A DNA stretch of 64,000 bases from Mesorhizobium waimense (GTDB lineage Bacteria > Pseudomonadota > Alphaproteobacteria > Rhizobiales > Rhizobiaceae): NCBI RefSeq assembly GCF_003601975.1, contig NZ_QZWZ01000015.1, forward strand, positions 1 through 64,000, in the 5' to 3' direction. Under the pieces are notes generated by a model that was given only the letters and a program-made list of their open reading frames with translations, ran no database searches and was not told where the DNA came from. The position numbers were made by a program, and so were the translations under genes. Positions 18,278 to 29,872 of the stretch are shown here, one piece after another; position 1 is the first letter of the stretch; every line of letters starts with the position of its first letter.

Positions 18278-19051
18278 ATGAGACTTCACGGCAAACGGGC
18301 GCTGGTCACCGGCGGTTCGGACGGGATCGGCCTGGCGATATCGGAGGCCTTTTCACGCGAAGGCGCCGACGTGCTGATCGTCGGCCGCGACGTCGGCAAG
18401 CTTGAGGCGGCGCGCCAGACGCTGATTGCATCAAGCAAGGACGGCTCGACGGTTGAAACCCTGTCGGCCGACCTTTCGACCTCGGCCGGCATCGATGCGG
18501 TGGCCGCGCATGTGAAACAGGGGCGACCGCTCGACGTCCTCGTCAACAATGCCGGCGTCGCCTTCCTGGTGCCCTTCGATGGCGTTACAGAAGAGCAATT
18601 CCAGCAATCCTTCGCGCTCAATGTAACGGCGGCGTTCTTCCTGACACAGCGGCTATTGCCGCATCTCACGGCTGCCGCCTCCGTCATCAACATTTCGTCC
18701 TACTTCGCCAGCAAGATGATCCCGAAGCGGCCGTCGAGCCTGTACTCGCTGTCCAAAGGTGCTCTCAACTCACTGACAAAGTCGCTGGCCTTCGAGCTCG
18801 GCCCGCGCGGCATCCGCGTCAATGCGATCGCGCCTGGCACGGTCGATACCGCCATGCGACGCAAATCGATCGTCAACCTGCCGGCGGAAGCGCAGGCGGA
18901 GCTGAAAGCCTATGTCGAGCGCAGCTATCCGCTCGGCCGCATCGGCCAGACCAGCGATCTCGCCGGCATCGCCGTGTATCTGGCCAGCGACGACGCGGCG
19001 TGGACCAGCGGCGGGATTTTCGCGATCGACGGCGGCTATACGGCGGGGTGA
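18278..19051 (+). CDS. Short-chain dehydrogenase/reductase
   Basis: 257 residues. Rossmann motif VTGGSDGIG near residue 10, NNAG at about 89-92, catalytic Ser (ISSYF) and YSLSK (Tyr-x3-Lys). C-terminal PGTVDTAMRR and SGGIFAIDGGYTAG are classical SDR features. NAD(P)-dependent oxidoreductase in the cytosol; substrate unknown. CAGGAG precedes the ATG at 18278. It lies 85 bases after betI in the same direction. Confidence 0.93.
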   Translation: MRLHGKRALVTGGSDGIGLAISEAFSREGADVLIVGRDVGKLEAARQTLIASSKDGSTVETLSADLSTSAGIDAVAAHVKQGRPLDVLVNNAGVAFLVPFDGVTEEQFQQSFALNVTAAFFLTQRLLPHLTAAASVINISSYFASKMIPKRPSSLYSLSKGALNSLTKSLAFELGPRGIRVNAIAPGTVDTAMRRKSIVNLPAEAQAELKAYVERSYPLGRIGQTSDLAGIAVYLASDDAAWTSGGIFAIDGGYTAG

Positions 19052-19107
19052 GTATTGTTCTTGCGCAATTCCGTAGGGAAAACGCCACACACTTTCCTGG
19101 AATTGCT

Positions 19108-20079
19108 TTAGCCCTGCGAATCTGTGCTTTCGGTACCCTCGAAATCACGGAATCCGAGAGCCTCGACAGCTTCCAGAATCCGGCTGCGGATCCAGCGGTG
19201 AGGCTCCTCATCATCGTGACGGGCGTGCCAGTACATTCTCACCGCAGGTGAAGGAATGGGAAACGGCGCTTCATAGACGGCGATCGGCAGCGACTTCGCC
19301 GCCACCGTCGCGAACTGCCTTGGAATCGCGGCCAGGTAGAGCCCGTGGGCTACCGCCAGCGCGACAGCTTGGAAGTGCGGCAGCGCCAGACTGACGCGGC
19401 GCGTCCGTCCGATCTTGTCCAGCGCCTCGTCGGTAAAGCCCGACATCGAGCCATCGATGGAGCGGATGGCGTGCGGCAGTTCGCAGAAGAGCTCGATCGG
19501 CAATCGCTCGCCCTCGGCGATACCCGCCTGCCTGATCGCGGCATTGCCCTTCGCAGCGATGATGGCGAAGGGCGAGCCGAACAGAGGCGTACTGGAGACC
19601 CAGTCGGAAACCTCCAGCGGGCGTTCCAGAGCCACGTCGATCTGATCCTCCTGGAGCAGCCTGGAGACATCACCGCTTGCGCTGTCCAGAAAGCGGAACG
19701 ACACGCCGGGCGCCACGGCCGCGATGCGCGCCGCCAGAGGCGGCATCAAAAGCATGGAGAAGAAATCCGCGCCCATGAAGGTGAAGGTTCGCTCCAGCCC
19801 GGCCGGATCGAAGTCTTTCGCCGGCTGGAAGACGCGTTCGATCTCGCGCAGCGCCACGCGAACCGGCTCCGCCAGGCTCTCGGCGCGCGGCGTCGGCACC
19901 ATCTCGTTGCCGCGCCGCACGAAAAGTTGGTCGTTGAGGGCATGGCGCAGGCGGTTGAGCGCCGCGCTGACGGCAGGCTGGCTGAGGCCGATCTGCTCGC
20001 CGGCGCGCGTCACGCTTCTCTCGCGCAAAAGCGCGTCCAGCACCCTGACGAGGTTGAGATCGAGCGCGTTCAAATTCAT
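19108..20079 (-). CDS. LysR-family transcriptional regulator
   Basis: 323 residues from 20079. N-terminal winged helix MNLNALDLNLVRVLDALLRE, then GEQIGLSQPAVSAALNRLRHALNDQLFVRRGNEMVPT, the NodD/SyrM/NahR-like arrangement, followed by a substrate-binding co-inducer domain. Divergent from the cupin gene, 109 bases apart, its probable target. Whether the ligand is aromatic is not known. Confidence 0.93.
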   Translation of the reverse strand: MNLNALDLNLVRVLDALLRERSVTRAGEQIGLSQPAVSAALNRLRHALNDQLFVRRGNEMVPTPRAESLAEPVRVALREIERVFQPAKDFDPAGLERTFTFMGADFFSMLLMPPLAARIAAVAPGVSFRFLDSASGDVSRLLQEDQIDVALERPLEVSDWVSSTPLFGSPFAIIAAKGNAAIRQAGIAEGERLPIELFCELPHAIRSIDGSMSGFTDEALDKIGRTRRVSLALPHFQAVALAVAHGLYLAAIPRQFATVAAKSLPIAVYEAPFPIPSPAVRMYWHARHDDEEPHRWIRSRILEAVEALGFRDFEGTESTDSQG

Positions 20080-20188
20080 CGCATCAATTCGCCCCATACG
20101 ATCATTCGATTTCCGTTGCCTGCCCATCCTTGGTTAGGTCGCTGCCGACGCCGCTCCGTCGGCACCGCCAGCACAAGGGGAAGCTGTC

Positions 20189-20668
20189 ATGACAATGATC
20201 AACCGGACCATCGCAGGCAAGGAATTCTTCTGGTTCAACAACACGCTCGTCGCCATCCAGATTTCGTCCGCCGAGGGCGAGGACGGAATTTGTGTCGTCG
20301 AGCATCTCAAGCCTTACGGCGAGTCCCCGCCGCTGCATGTGCATCGGCATGAGGATGAAGTGTTTCATATTCTGGAAGGAAAGCTGCGCTTTGTCGTCGA
20401 CGGCCGCGAGCGGATTGCCGTCGCCGGCGAGACCGTGATCGCGCCGAAAGGCCTGCCGCACACGTTCAGGGTCGAATCCCCGGAAGGCGCGCGCACCCTC
20501 ACCATCACGCGCGGCTCCGATTTCGAAACGATGCTGCGTCAGGCCAGCCGTCCCGCCGAACGGCCGGACCTGCCGCCGGCATCGGAGCCTACGCCAGAGA
20601 TGATCGAGGCCCTGACGCGGATCTGCGCGAAGAACGGCATCGATATTGTCGGTCCGCCATTGGGGTGA
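20189..20668 (+). CDS. Cupin-domain protein
   Basis: 159 residues with one cupin barrel: motif 1 PLHVHRHEDEVFHILEGKLRF (metal ligands H-x-H, E) and motif 2 with PKGLPHTFRV (His). The C-terminal 40 residues are helical. Quercetin-dioxygenase-like fold; function unknown. Divergent from a LysR regulator that likely controls it. Confidence 0.9.
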   Translation: MTMINRTIAGKEFFWFNNTLVAIQISSAEGEDGICVVEHLKPYGESPPLHVHRHEDEVFHILEGKLRFVVDGRERIAVAGETVIAPKGLPHTFRVESPEGARTLTITRGSDFETMLRQASRPAERPDLPPASEPTPEMIEALTRICAKNGIDIVGPPLG

Positions 20669-20680
20669 GAGGCATTCTTT

Positions 20681-20829
20681 ACCTTCTCCCCCAGGGGGAG
20701 AAGGTGGATCGGCGCGCAGCGCCGAGACGGTTGAGGGGTGTTGGACGGATCGCTGTCGGTGCCAAGCTGGAGCCCCCCTCATCCGACCTGGCTTCGCAAG
20801 GCCACCCTCTCCCACAAGGGAGGAGGAAG
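20681..20829. repeat. Rhizobial palindromic intergenic repeat (copy 1)
   Basis: Composite element with a hairpin end (CCTTCTCCC/GGGGGAGAAGG at 20682-20704), an inner GGCGCGCAGCGCCGAGACGG block, a variable middle, and a mirrored end at 20772-20829. The copy at 57871-58063 has the same blocks in the opposite order, which shows a mobile-type dispersed repeat. Confidence 0.85.
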
Positions 20830-20940
20830 ATAGCGCCATTCCTTCAACCGATTTGCATCGCCACCGCCCGCAATCTCCGCTTGAAGCGATTTGTGCAACG
20901 CGATACGCCGTTGCCGAATTTCGAGAACCGGAGACCTCCA

Positions 20941-22338
20941 GTGAGCGCTGAGAAGACCAGAACCGAAACCGACACGTTCGGCCCCATCGAGGTCGCCGCA
21001 GACCGTTACTGGGGCGCGCAGGCGCAGCGTTCGCTTGGCAATTTCAAGATCGGCTGGGAAAAGCAGCCCGCTTCGATCGTGCGCGCCTTGGGCATCGTCA
21101 AGCGGGCGGCGGCCGAAGCCAATATGGATTTGAAGCGGCTCGACCCGGCGATCGGCAAGGCGATCATCGAGGCGGCGCAGGAGGTCATCGACGGCAAGCT
21201 CAACGACCACTTCCCGCTGGTCGTCTGGCAGACCGGCTCGGGCACGCAGTCCAACATGAACGCCAATGAGGTGATCTCCAACCGGGCGATCGAACTTCTG
21301 GGCGGCGTCATGGGCTCGAAGAAGCCGGTGCACCCTAACGACCACGTCAATATGAGCCAGTCGTCGAACGACACCTATCCGACGGCCATGCATATCGCCT
21401 GCGCCGAGCGTATCGTCCACGATCTGCTGCCGGCGCTGAAGCACTTGCATGCAGCGCTCAAAGCCAAGACGAAGGCGTTCGCCCATATCATCAAGATCGG
21501 CCGCACCCATACCCAGGACGCGACCCCCCTCACCCTCGGCCAGGAATTCTCGGGCTATGCGGCGCAGGTCGCCTCGTCGATCAAGCGCATCGAGATGACG
21601 CTGCCCGGCCTGCAGGAACTGGCGCAAGGCGGCACCGCCGTCGGCACCGGCCTGAACGCTCCGGTCGGCTTCGCCGAGAAGGTGGCCGAACGCATCGCCG
21701 CCATCACCGGCATCGGCTTCGTCACAGCGCCGAACAAGTTCGAGGCGCTGGCGGCCCACGATTCCATGGTGTTCTCGCACGGCGCCATCAACGCGGCGGC
21801 CGCGGCGCTGTTCAAGATCGCCAACGACATCCGCTTCCTCGGCTCCGGCCCGCGTTCGGGCCTCGGCGAACTGTCGCTGCCCGAGAACGAGCCGGGTTCC
21901 TCGATCATGCCGGGCAAGGTCAACCCGACCCAGTGCGAGGCGCTGACGCAGGTCTGCGTCCAGGTGTTCGGCAACAATGCAGCACTCACCTTCGCCGGCA
22001 GCCAGGGCCATTTCGAGCTCAACGTCTACAACCCGCTGATGGCCTACAATTTCCTGCAATCGGTGCAGTTGCTCGCCGATGCCTCGGTCTCCTTCACCGA
22101 CAATTGCGTGGTCGGCATCGAGGCACGTGAGGACAACATCAAGGCGGCGCTCGACCGCTCGCTGATGCTGGTGACGGCACTCGCGCCCACCATCGGCTAC
22201 GACAATGCCGCCAAGATCGCCAAGACCGCGCACAAGAAGGGCACTACGCTGCGCGAGGAAGCCCTGGCCACCGGGCTGGTCAGCGAGGCCGACTACGACC
22301 GGCTGGTGCGGCCTGAGGACATGACGCATCCGGGGTAA
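20941..22338 (+). CDS. fumC: Fumarate hydratase, class II
   Basis: 465 residues, full length. Converts fumarate to malate in the TCA cycle without an iron-sulfur cluster; homotetramer. Visible: TGSGTQSNMNANEV, HPNDHVNMSQSSNDTYPTAM, GRTHTQDATPLTLGQEFSGY (catalytic His), and the signature GSSIMPGKVNP (mobile Ser loop). GTG start at 20941 follows CGGAGA. The frame continues upstream through a repeat element but that part is not protein-like. Confidence 0.97.
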   Translation: MSAEKTRTETDTFGPIEVAADRYWGAQAQRSLGNFKIGWEKQPASIVRALGIVKRAAAEANMDLKRLDPAIGKAIIEAAQEVIDGKLNDHFPLVVWQTGSGTQSNMNANEVISNRAIELLGGVMGSKKPVHPNDHVNMSQSSNDTYPTAMHIACAERIVHDLLPALKHLHAALKAKTKAFAHIIKIGRTHTQDATPLTLGQEFSGYAAQVASSIKRIEMTLPGLQELAQGGTAVGTGLNAPVGFAEKVAERIAAITGIGFVTAPNKFEALAAHDSMVFSHGAINAAAAALFKIANDIRFLGSGPRSGLGELSLPENEPGSSIMPGKVNPTQCEALTQVCVQVFGNNAALTFAGSQGHFELNVYNPLMAYNFLQSVQLLADASVSFTDNCVVGIEAREDNIKAALDRSLMLVTALAPTIGYDNAAKIAKTAHKKGTTLREEALATGLVSEADYDRLVRPEDMTHPG

Positions 22339-22452
22339 GTTAGTATCACCGATGTAACCTTGTGAACGATCTGTCGCCAGATCGACATCTTTAGTGAACA
22401 GTTGGGCTGCTCTATCTGGAGGGGCATCATCCCAAGCCCCTGGAGAGTCACC

Positions 22453-22875
22453 ATGTCCATCAACACTTCCGTCGCCGGTTCCGGCGCTGCTTCCAACGCC
22501 TCTACCTCCATCCTCCTCGGCCGCGCTCTGCTCGCGGCAATCTTCCTGCTGTCCGGCTTCGGCAAGCTAACCGCGATCGCCGGCACCGCCGGCTATTTCG
22601 GCAACCTCGGCCTGCCGCTGCCGACTGTAACCGCCATTGTCGTCGGCCTGATCGAGCTGCTCGGCGGCCTCGCCATCCTCGTCGGTTTCCAGACCCGGAT
22701 TGTCGCCTGGGTGCTGGCGATCTTCACGGTCGCCACTGGGCTGGTCGCCCATATGAATTGGGCCGACCAGATGCAGATGATCAACTTCCTGAAGAACCTG
22801 GCGATTGCCGGCGGCTTCATTGCGCTGGCTTCCTCGGGCGCCGGCGCCTATTCGGTCGACGCCAAGCGCGGCTGA
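22453..22875 (+). CDS. DoxX-family membrane protein
   Basis: 140 residues with four membrane helices (ILLGRALLAAIFLLSGFGKL, VTAIVVGLIELLGGLAILVGF, RIVAWVLAIFTVATGLVAHM and AIAGGFIALASSGAGAYSVD). The motifs LSGFGKL and FLKNLAIAGGF are typical of DoxX, an inner-membrane family linked to redox and sulfur stress. A terminator follows. A paralog follows at 23015 and another at 63021. Confidence 0.9.
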   Translation: MSINTSVAGSGAASNASTSILLGRALLAAIFLLSGFGKLTAIAGTAGYFGNLGLPLPTVTAIVVGLIELLGGLAILVGFQTRIVAWVLAIFTVATGLVAHMNWADQMQMINFLKNLAIAGGFIALASSGAGAYSVDAKRG

Positions 22876-22901
22876 ACCTCCTTCAACGTCCTGAAATGGA
22901 A

Positions 22902-22930
22902 GCGGCGCGGAATTTTCCGCGCCGCTTTTT
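22902..22930 (+). terminator. Terminator of the first doxX gene
   Basis: Near-perfect stem GCGGCGCGGAA/TTCCGCGCCGC (22902-22925) followed by five T. It separates the two adjacent DoxX genes into different transcripts. Confidence 0.92.
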
Positions 22931-23014
22931 CGTTGTCTATCCAAGCGCCCGGATTACCGATTTCTGCTATGATCAGGAGGTCGGGACGATCGGCCGACGA
23001 CGACGGAGGTCTCC

Positions 23015-23437
23015 ATGCCCCGCAACGCGCTGCTTCTCTTGTCCCGGCTGTTGCTCGCCGCTTTGTTCGTGCCGTCCGGCTTCCAGGCGCTGGCCAACAT
23101 TTCCGGTACGACAGACTATTTCACCGGTCTCGGCCTGCCGCTGCCGATGCTCGCCGCCTGGGGCACGGGCCTATTCGAACTGATTGCTGGGCTCGCAATC
23201 CTCGTCGGCTTCCAGACACGAATCGCGGCACTGCTGCTCGCCGCCTTCTGCATTGCGGCCGGCTTCATCGGCCATTACGGCCAGGGTGGCGGCGATCCGA
23301 CACTCGCTTTCCTGCACCAGCAGATGCTGATGAAGGACATTGCGATTGCTGGCGGCTTCCTGGCGTTGGCCATGGCTGGCGCCGGCGCCTGGGCGATCGA
23401 CGGAAGGAGCTTCGGGATCGGCGCTGACGCCACCTGA
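23015..23437 (+). CDS. DoxX-family membrane protein (paralog)
   Basis: 140 residues, the same length and four-helix plan as the gene at 22453 (LFVPSGFQALANISGTTDYF, LFELIAGLAILVGFQTRIAA, MKDIAIAGGFLALAMAGAGA). It probably arose by tandem duplication. An own ribosome site (GGAGGT) and the upstream terminator imply separate transcription. Confidence 0.9.
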   Translation: MPRNALLLLSRLLLAALFVPSGFQALANISGTTDYFTGLGLPLPMLAAWGTGLFELIAGLAILVGFQTRIAALLLAAFCIAAGFIGHYGQGGGDPTLAFLHQQMLMKDIAIAGGFLALAMAGAGAWAIDGRSFGIGADAT

Positions 23438-23457
23438 TTCTACCTATCCGGAACGGA

Positions 23458-24986
23458 CTATTTCACGGAAACGCTCGGCCCGCCCTCGACGGCCAGCACC
23501 AGACGGCGGCCGGTGACCCTTGCCAGTTGCGCCAGGCGCCCGGCCGGCCGCTCGCCGTAGAGGTCGGCCAGCGATGCCGGCAACACCAGCGCCAGCCCGC
23601 CATTGGGGCGGGGTTCCCATTTCAGCCTGGGCATGACGCCCGGCATCGCCGCCGTCAGCAGGTAAACGACGCGTAGCATCGCCGCCAGCACGCGGGCGCG
23701 CTCGAGGTAGCGCGGCGTCGCCAGCCCGCGGATTTCCGGCACAGCCTCGTTGAACACGCCCTCGTGGCGGAACAGGCCGACAAGCGCCAGGAAGGCGCGG
23801 CCGGGATGATCGACGCCGATGAAGGAGGCGTGGGCAATGATGTTGAGCGACTGCTTGCCGCGATATTCGGGATGGGCGCGCCAGCCAATGTCGGCCAGCA
23901 GGCAGGCAGCCTGGCGATAGCGCGCCTCGTCCTCGGTCTCGTCGATGCCGAAGGCGGCGAAGGCCTTGCCGGTCCATTCGACCAGCTCATGCGCGTGGGT
24001 GACCGAGCGCGAGCGCAGCCGGGCAAGTTCCTCGGCCGCCGAGATCAGCGGATCGGCTTTCTTCTCGGCCTCGTCCAGCAGCGAATAGAGAAACCCCTCG
24101 CGCACGCCGAGCGCCGAGACGACGATCTTCGAGGGCTGCATCGCCGCCATGATCTCCTGCAGCACGACGGCGCCATAGGGCAGCAGCGAGCGGCGGTTCT
24201 TGGAGACGCCCTCGATGCCCTTGACCTTCTCGATCTCGGCCTTCGCCACCTGCTTGAGGAAGTTCTGGGCACTGTCGGCGCTGATCTCGTAATGATGCAT
24301 GACGCCGAGCGGATAGTTGGTCATCTCCATGTGCAGCCGGGCAAGGTTTCGCCAGGTGCCGCCGACCGCATAGAAGGCCCTGCCCTGGCCGCCCCTGAGC
24401 AGCTTTGCCCGCGCCAGATGCTCGCGTGCGATCTTTGCCGCCTGGGCTAGCGAGTTCTTCGCCATGTCCTGCAGGCGCAGGCCGCCGAGCGGCAGCGTGA
24501 TGCCGTCGCCGATCGCCTCGCCATTGATGTCGATCAGTTCCAGGCTGCCGCCGCCAAGGTCGCCGGCAACGCCATTGGCAGGATGGAAGCCGCAGATGAC
24601 GCCAAGCGCCGAATAATGCGCCTCCTGGCGGCCGCTCAGCACGCGGATCTCGGTCTTCAGCACATCCTCGGCGCGGTGGATGAAGTCGGGGCCGTTCACA
24701 GCCTCGCGGGCGGCGGCGGTCGCCAGCACATACATGTGCTCGGCGCCGGCCTGGTTCGAGAGCGCACGAAAGCGGCGGAACTCCTCCATCGAGCGGGTCA
24801 CCGCCTCGGGGTCGAGCTTGCCGGTCGAAACGATGCCGCGGCCGAGGCCGGCCAGCATCTTCTCGTTGAACAGCAAGGTCGGCGAGCGCGCCAGCCCTTC
24901 ATAGACGACAAGACGGATCGAGTTCGATCCGATGTCGATGATGGACAGCGGTCGGCGATCCTGGAGCCGGCCCTGGGATGTTGAAA

Positions 24987-24990
<4 letters not shown>
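23458..24990 (-). CDS. ppx: Exopolyphosphatase (Ppx/GppA family)
   Basis: 510 residues. ASKHA-fold phosphatase that removes terminal phosphate from polyphosphate or pppGpp. Visible: IDIGSNSIRLVVYEG (phosphate 1 loop), GDLGGGSLELIDI (phosphate 2 loop), the Ppx/GppA domain to about residue 310, and a C-terminal HD-like helical part (HAELV.. , DIGWRAHPEYRG). The start overlaps the ppk stop (ATGA), so polyphosphate synthesis and breakdown enzymes are co-translated. Confidence 0.96.
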
Positions 24991-27188
<2,198 letters not shown>

Positions 27189-27227
27189 GGTTCCTGCTCT
27201 GCCCCGTCTGCACCCGGCCAGAGCGCC

Positions 27228-27247
27228 GCGCGTCCTTCAGGACGCGC
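27228..27247. repeat. Short perfect hairpin upstream of ppk1
   Basis: GCGCGTCC-TTCA-GGACGCGC, an 8-bp perfect stem 40 bases before the ppk1 start. Next to it (27281-27320) lies a looser inverted repeat (CCGAAAACCGC/CGATTTTC type). It may be part of a dispersed palindromic repeat or a leader hairpin. Confidence 0.6.
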
Positions 27248-27435
27248 AAAGGACGCTCTGCCCAACTCAATGCCACACACGACCCTTTCCGAAAACCGCA
27301 ATCGATTTTCAGGGTCATGCGTTAACCGGCTTAACTTATCCTCTGACAGGCTTTTGCGACAGTTTCATTTCATCGATCTTGCAAAGAGATGGGTTATGAT
27401 CCAGATGCAGGCGAGACCGAGTTAAGGAGACGACG

Positions 27436-27681
27436 ATGGCTGGCGGTTCCATTCCCCATTTCCAGAACGATGCGGGCCACCCGGCGATCGACATCGGCGT
27501 CCGGGAATTCATGTGCACCGGCGCCAACCCGCCCTTCGACCATCCGCATGTGTTTCTCGATATGGGCGACGACAATGAAAAGGTCTGCCCCTATTGCTCG
27601 ACGCTCTACCGCTATTCGACGAAGCTGAAGGCAACGGAAACGCAGCCCGCCGGCTGCCTCTATATCGACCAGGCCGCCTGA
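27436..27681 (+). CDS. Zinc-finger (CHCC/NDUFS6-like) domain protein
   Basis: 81 residues. VREFMCTGANPPFDHPHVFLDMG then KVCPYCSTLYRY gives the C-x-H-x-C-x2-C zinc site of the zf-CHCC family (NDUFS6 homolog found in alphaproteobacterial complex I). Full family length. It may be an accessory subunit of NADH dehydrogenase. A GGAG-like ribosome site precedes the ATG; the monooxygenase gene follows after 13 bases. Confidence 0.9.
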   Translation: MAGGSIPHFQNDAGHPAIDIGVREFMCTGANPPFDHPHVFLDMGDDNEKVCPYCSTLYRYSTKLKATETQPAGCLYIDQAA

Positions 27682-27694
27682 TTCCGTCACCGCC

Positions 27695-28933
27695 ATGAGC
27701 GACGCGCGGTCCCGGCAGGTCGTCATCGCCGGGGCTGGCATCGCCGGGCTGACCGCAGCCCTTGCCTTCGCCGAACGCGGCTATCCGGTAAAACTGTTCG
27801 AACAGGCCAGACATCTCGAAGCGACCGGCGCCGGCATCCAGCTTTCCCCCAACGCAACACGCATCCTGCGCCAACTCGGCGTGCTCGACCGGCTTTCGTC
27901 ACACGCGGTGCGGCCGGAAGCGGTCGTGCTGAAGGATGCCGCGACGCTACGCGAACTGGCTCGCGTGCCGCTTGGGCAGGCAGCCGAAAGCCGCTGGGGC
28001 GCCCCCTATCTCGTCGCTCATCGCGCCGATCTGCAAGCCGCGCTTGTGGCGCAGGTGGCGGGGCGGCCGGGGATCGAACTCGTCGCTGGCGCCCGCGTCA
28101 GCAGCGTCGCCACCGGGCCGCACGGCATCGCCGTGACGGCGCAAGCCGACGGCAAGACCGTCGAAGCCGAAGGGTCGCTGCTCGTCGGCGCCGACGGCGT
28201 CTGGTCGCAGGTTCGGGAGCGGCTCTCGGACCAAAAGTCGATTTCCGGCAAAAGCCGTTTTTCGGGTGAGCTGGCCTGGCGCGCCACGGTTCCGGCCGAG
28301 AGTGCCGCCGGAAGGGCCGTTGCAGCAGTCGGTGCCGCAAACGCGGTCACCACCTTCCTGCATCCCGGCTTCCACATGGTCGCCTATCCGGTGAGCCGGG
28401 GTACTGCCTTCAACCTCGCCGCCTTCACCAAAGGCGAGCGTATCACAGAAGGCTGGTCGGGCCATGCCGATCCCCGCATCCTCACCGAGGCCATGCGTGG
28501 CACCGCGCCGGCACTTGCCCGGCTGGCCGAAGAGGCCGGCCCGTGGACAGCCTGGCCGATCCATACGGTCGAGCCCAAGCAGCCATGGTCGACACCCGCC
28601 GGCATCGCGCTGATCGGCGACGCCGCGCATGCGATGACCCCCTTCGCGGCGCAGGGCGCGGCAATGGCGATCGAGGACGCCGCGACATTGGCCGACGTCA
28701 TTGCCGCCTCCCCTGCCGACTTGGCAGGTGGTCTTCAAGTCTGGGAAAATTTGCGCCGGCCGCGTGTCGCGAAGGCCGCACGGCGCGGCGCCGTCAACCG
28801 CCTTGCCTGGCATGCCTGGGGACCGGTGGCGTTGGCGCGCAACCTGTTCCTGAAGGTGCGGGCGCCGGAGAAGCTCGCAGCGGATTTGGACTGGCTTTAT
28901 GGCTGGCGGGAGCCGGAAGCTGGCGAAACATGA
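27695..28933 (+). CDS. FAD-dependent monooxygenase
   Basis: 412 residues. N-terminal FAD-binding GxGxxG in VVIAGAGIAGLTAALAFAERG, the inner DG motif in GSLLVGADGVWSQVR, and GD motif IALIGDAAHAMTPFAAQGAAMAIEDA, the set of a class A flavoprotein hydroxylase like salicylate or 6-hydroxynicotinate monooxygenases. Needs NAD(P)H and oxygen; substrate unknown. Probably co-transcribed with the zinc-finger gene. Confidence 0.92.
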   Translation: MSDARSRQVVIAGAGIAGLTAALAFAERGYPVKLFEQARHLEATGAGIQLSPNATRILRQLGVLDRLSSHAVRPEAVVLKDAATLRELARVPLGQAAESRWGAPYLVAHRADLQAALVAQVAGRPGIELVAGARVSSVATGPHGIAVTAQADGKTVEAEGSLLVGADGVWSQVRERLSDQKSISGKSRFSGELAWRATVPAESAAGRAVAAVGAANAVTTFLHPGFHMVAYPVSRGTAFNLAAFTKGERITEGWSGHADPRILTEAMRGTAPALARLAEEAGPWTAWPIHTVEPKQPWSTPAGIALIGDAAHAMTPFAAQGAAMAIEDAATLADVIAASPADLAGGLQVWENLRRPRVAKAARRGAVNRLAWHAWGPVALARNLFLKVRAPEKLAADLDWLYGWREPEAGET

Positions 28934-28957
28934 AACTTGCGACGGGCCGGCGAGACA

Positions 28958-29020
28958 GCGCCCCCTCTGTCGCCAATCTCCCCCCTCGTGGGGGAGATGT
29001 CCGTAGGACAGAGGGGGCGC
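28958..29020. repeat. Palindromic intergenic repeat (short type)
   Basis: Outer perfect 13-bp inverted repeat GCGCCCCCTCTGT/ACAGAGGGGGCGC (28958-28970, 29008-29020) enclosing an inner hairpin ATCTCCCCCCTCGTGGGGGAGAT. The same core occurs at 61113-61178, 63555-63612, 63672-63728, and degenerate at 55337-55392. Confidence 0.9.
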
Positions 29021-29092
29021 GAAGGAATGAGGCGCTCGACGTCTGCCTCACCTGTCATCGCAAAACCGGCTAATCCAGCCGGACCGATCCTT

Positions 29093-29761
29093 TCAATTGT
29101 AAAGCCGCATCGATAGCCCCAGCGACGCCGGCAGCGGGTTCCACCAGCCGGTGCGCAGGCCGGCGGTGCGCAGGGCTGACGCCGTCCAGGTGTTGCAGCC
29201 AACCAGCGCATTGAAATGGCCGTTGGCCTCGTAAAAACGGTCTAAGCGGGAATAAGCGGCATTCTCGATGACGATGGGGCCGCTCGGCCCCTGCTGGAAG
29301 CTCGCGGCGATGAAATCGAGCAGCGCGGAAAAACGCTCCTCGCCGATGTCGAAGCCGGCGACGTCAGGATGCGGCTCGACGATGGCGCCGGCGATGTCGA
29401 CATGCATCACGGATGCGTCCAGCGTCAGCGCCTTGAGCACTGGCACCGCCTTCAGCTCGGACCAGGTCGGCGTCTCCAGATAGAAGGCCCGGCCGCCCCA
29501 GCCGAAGACGATGTAGCGCACCTCCAGAGCGTCGGCAGGGATGCCGGCATCGACCAGGAAACGGAAGCGCTGGCGCACATGGTCGTCGACCGGAATGGCG
29601 ATGTCAGTGTGGATCGGGTTGTTCAGCACCAGAATGTGGCGCGTGCCGGCGGGCGCGGCGGCGGCCGCTCTCCACAGTGGCCGCGGCACCAGAGTGCCGA
29701 GCGCGGTGGCAAGCGCAATCGCGGCAACCAACATGGCCAGAAAGCGCAGGAATCTTCTCAT
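29093..29761 (-). CDS. DUF2459/TIGR02117-like protein
   Basis: 222 residues. One N-terminal signal anchor (RFLAMLVAAIALATALGTLV), then the exported part with NPIHTDIAIPVDD, RYIVFGWGGRAFYLETPTWSELK and GCNTWTASALRTAGLRTGWW, the pattern of the TIGR02117/DUF2459 family (a papain-like or NlpC-like fold has been suggested for related lipoproteins, not shown here). Function unknown. Single gene between a repeat and the aap terminator. Confidence 0.85.
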   Translation of the reverse strand: MRRFLRFLAMLVAAIALATALGTLVPRPLWRAAAAAPAGTRHILVLNNPIHTDIAIPVDDHVRQRFRFLVDAGIPADALEVRYIVFGWGGRAFYLETPTWSELKAVPVLKALTLDASVMHVDIAGAIVEPHPDVAGFDIGEERFSALLDFIAASFQQGPSGPIVIENAAYSRLDRFYEANGHFNALVGCNTWTASALRTAGLRTGWWNPLPASLGLSMRLYN

Positions 29762-29821
29762 CAGGCTTTGCGGCCCCGTCGCGTTTCAATGCAGGCGATC
29801 AATACCTGACCGCCAAAACGC

Positions 29822-29850
29822 AAAAAGCCCGGCCGCGATGCGGCCGGGCT
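29822..29850 (-). terminator. Terminator of the aapJQMP operon
   Basis: Perfect 11-bp stem AGCCCGGCCGC/GCGGCCGGGCT with loop GAT, followed on the minus strand by five U. It lies 23 bases after the aapP stop. Confidence 0.95.
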
Positions 29851-29872
29851 CTCTTGATCTGTGTCGGACCGG

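Noticed and set aside
20779..22329. Long minus-strand frame opposite fumC
   Set aside because: Shadow of the class II fumarase gene, whose motifs are unmistakable on the plus strand.
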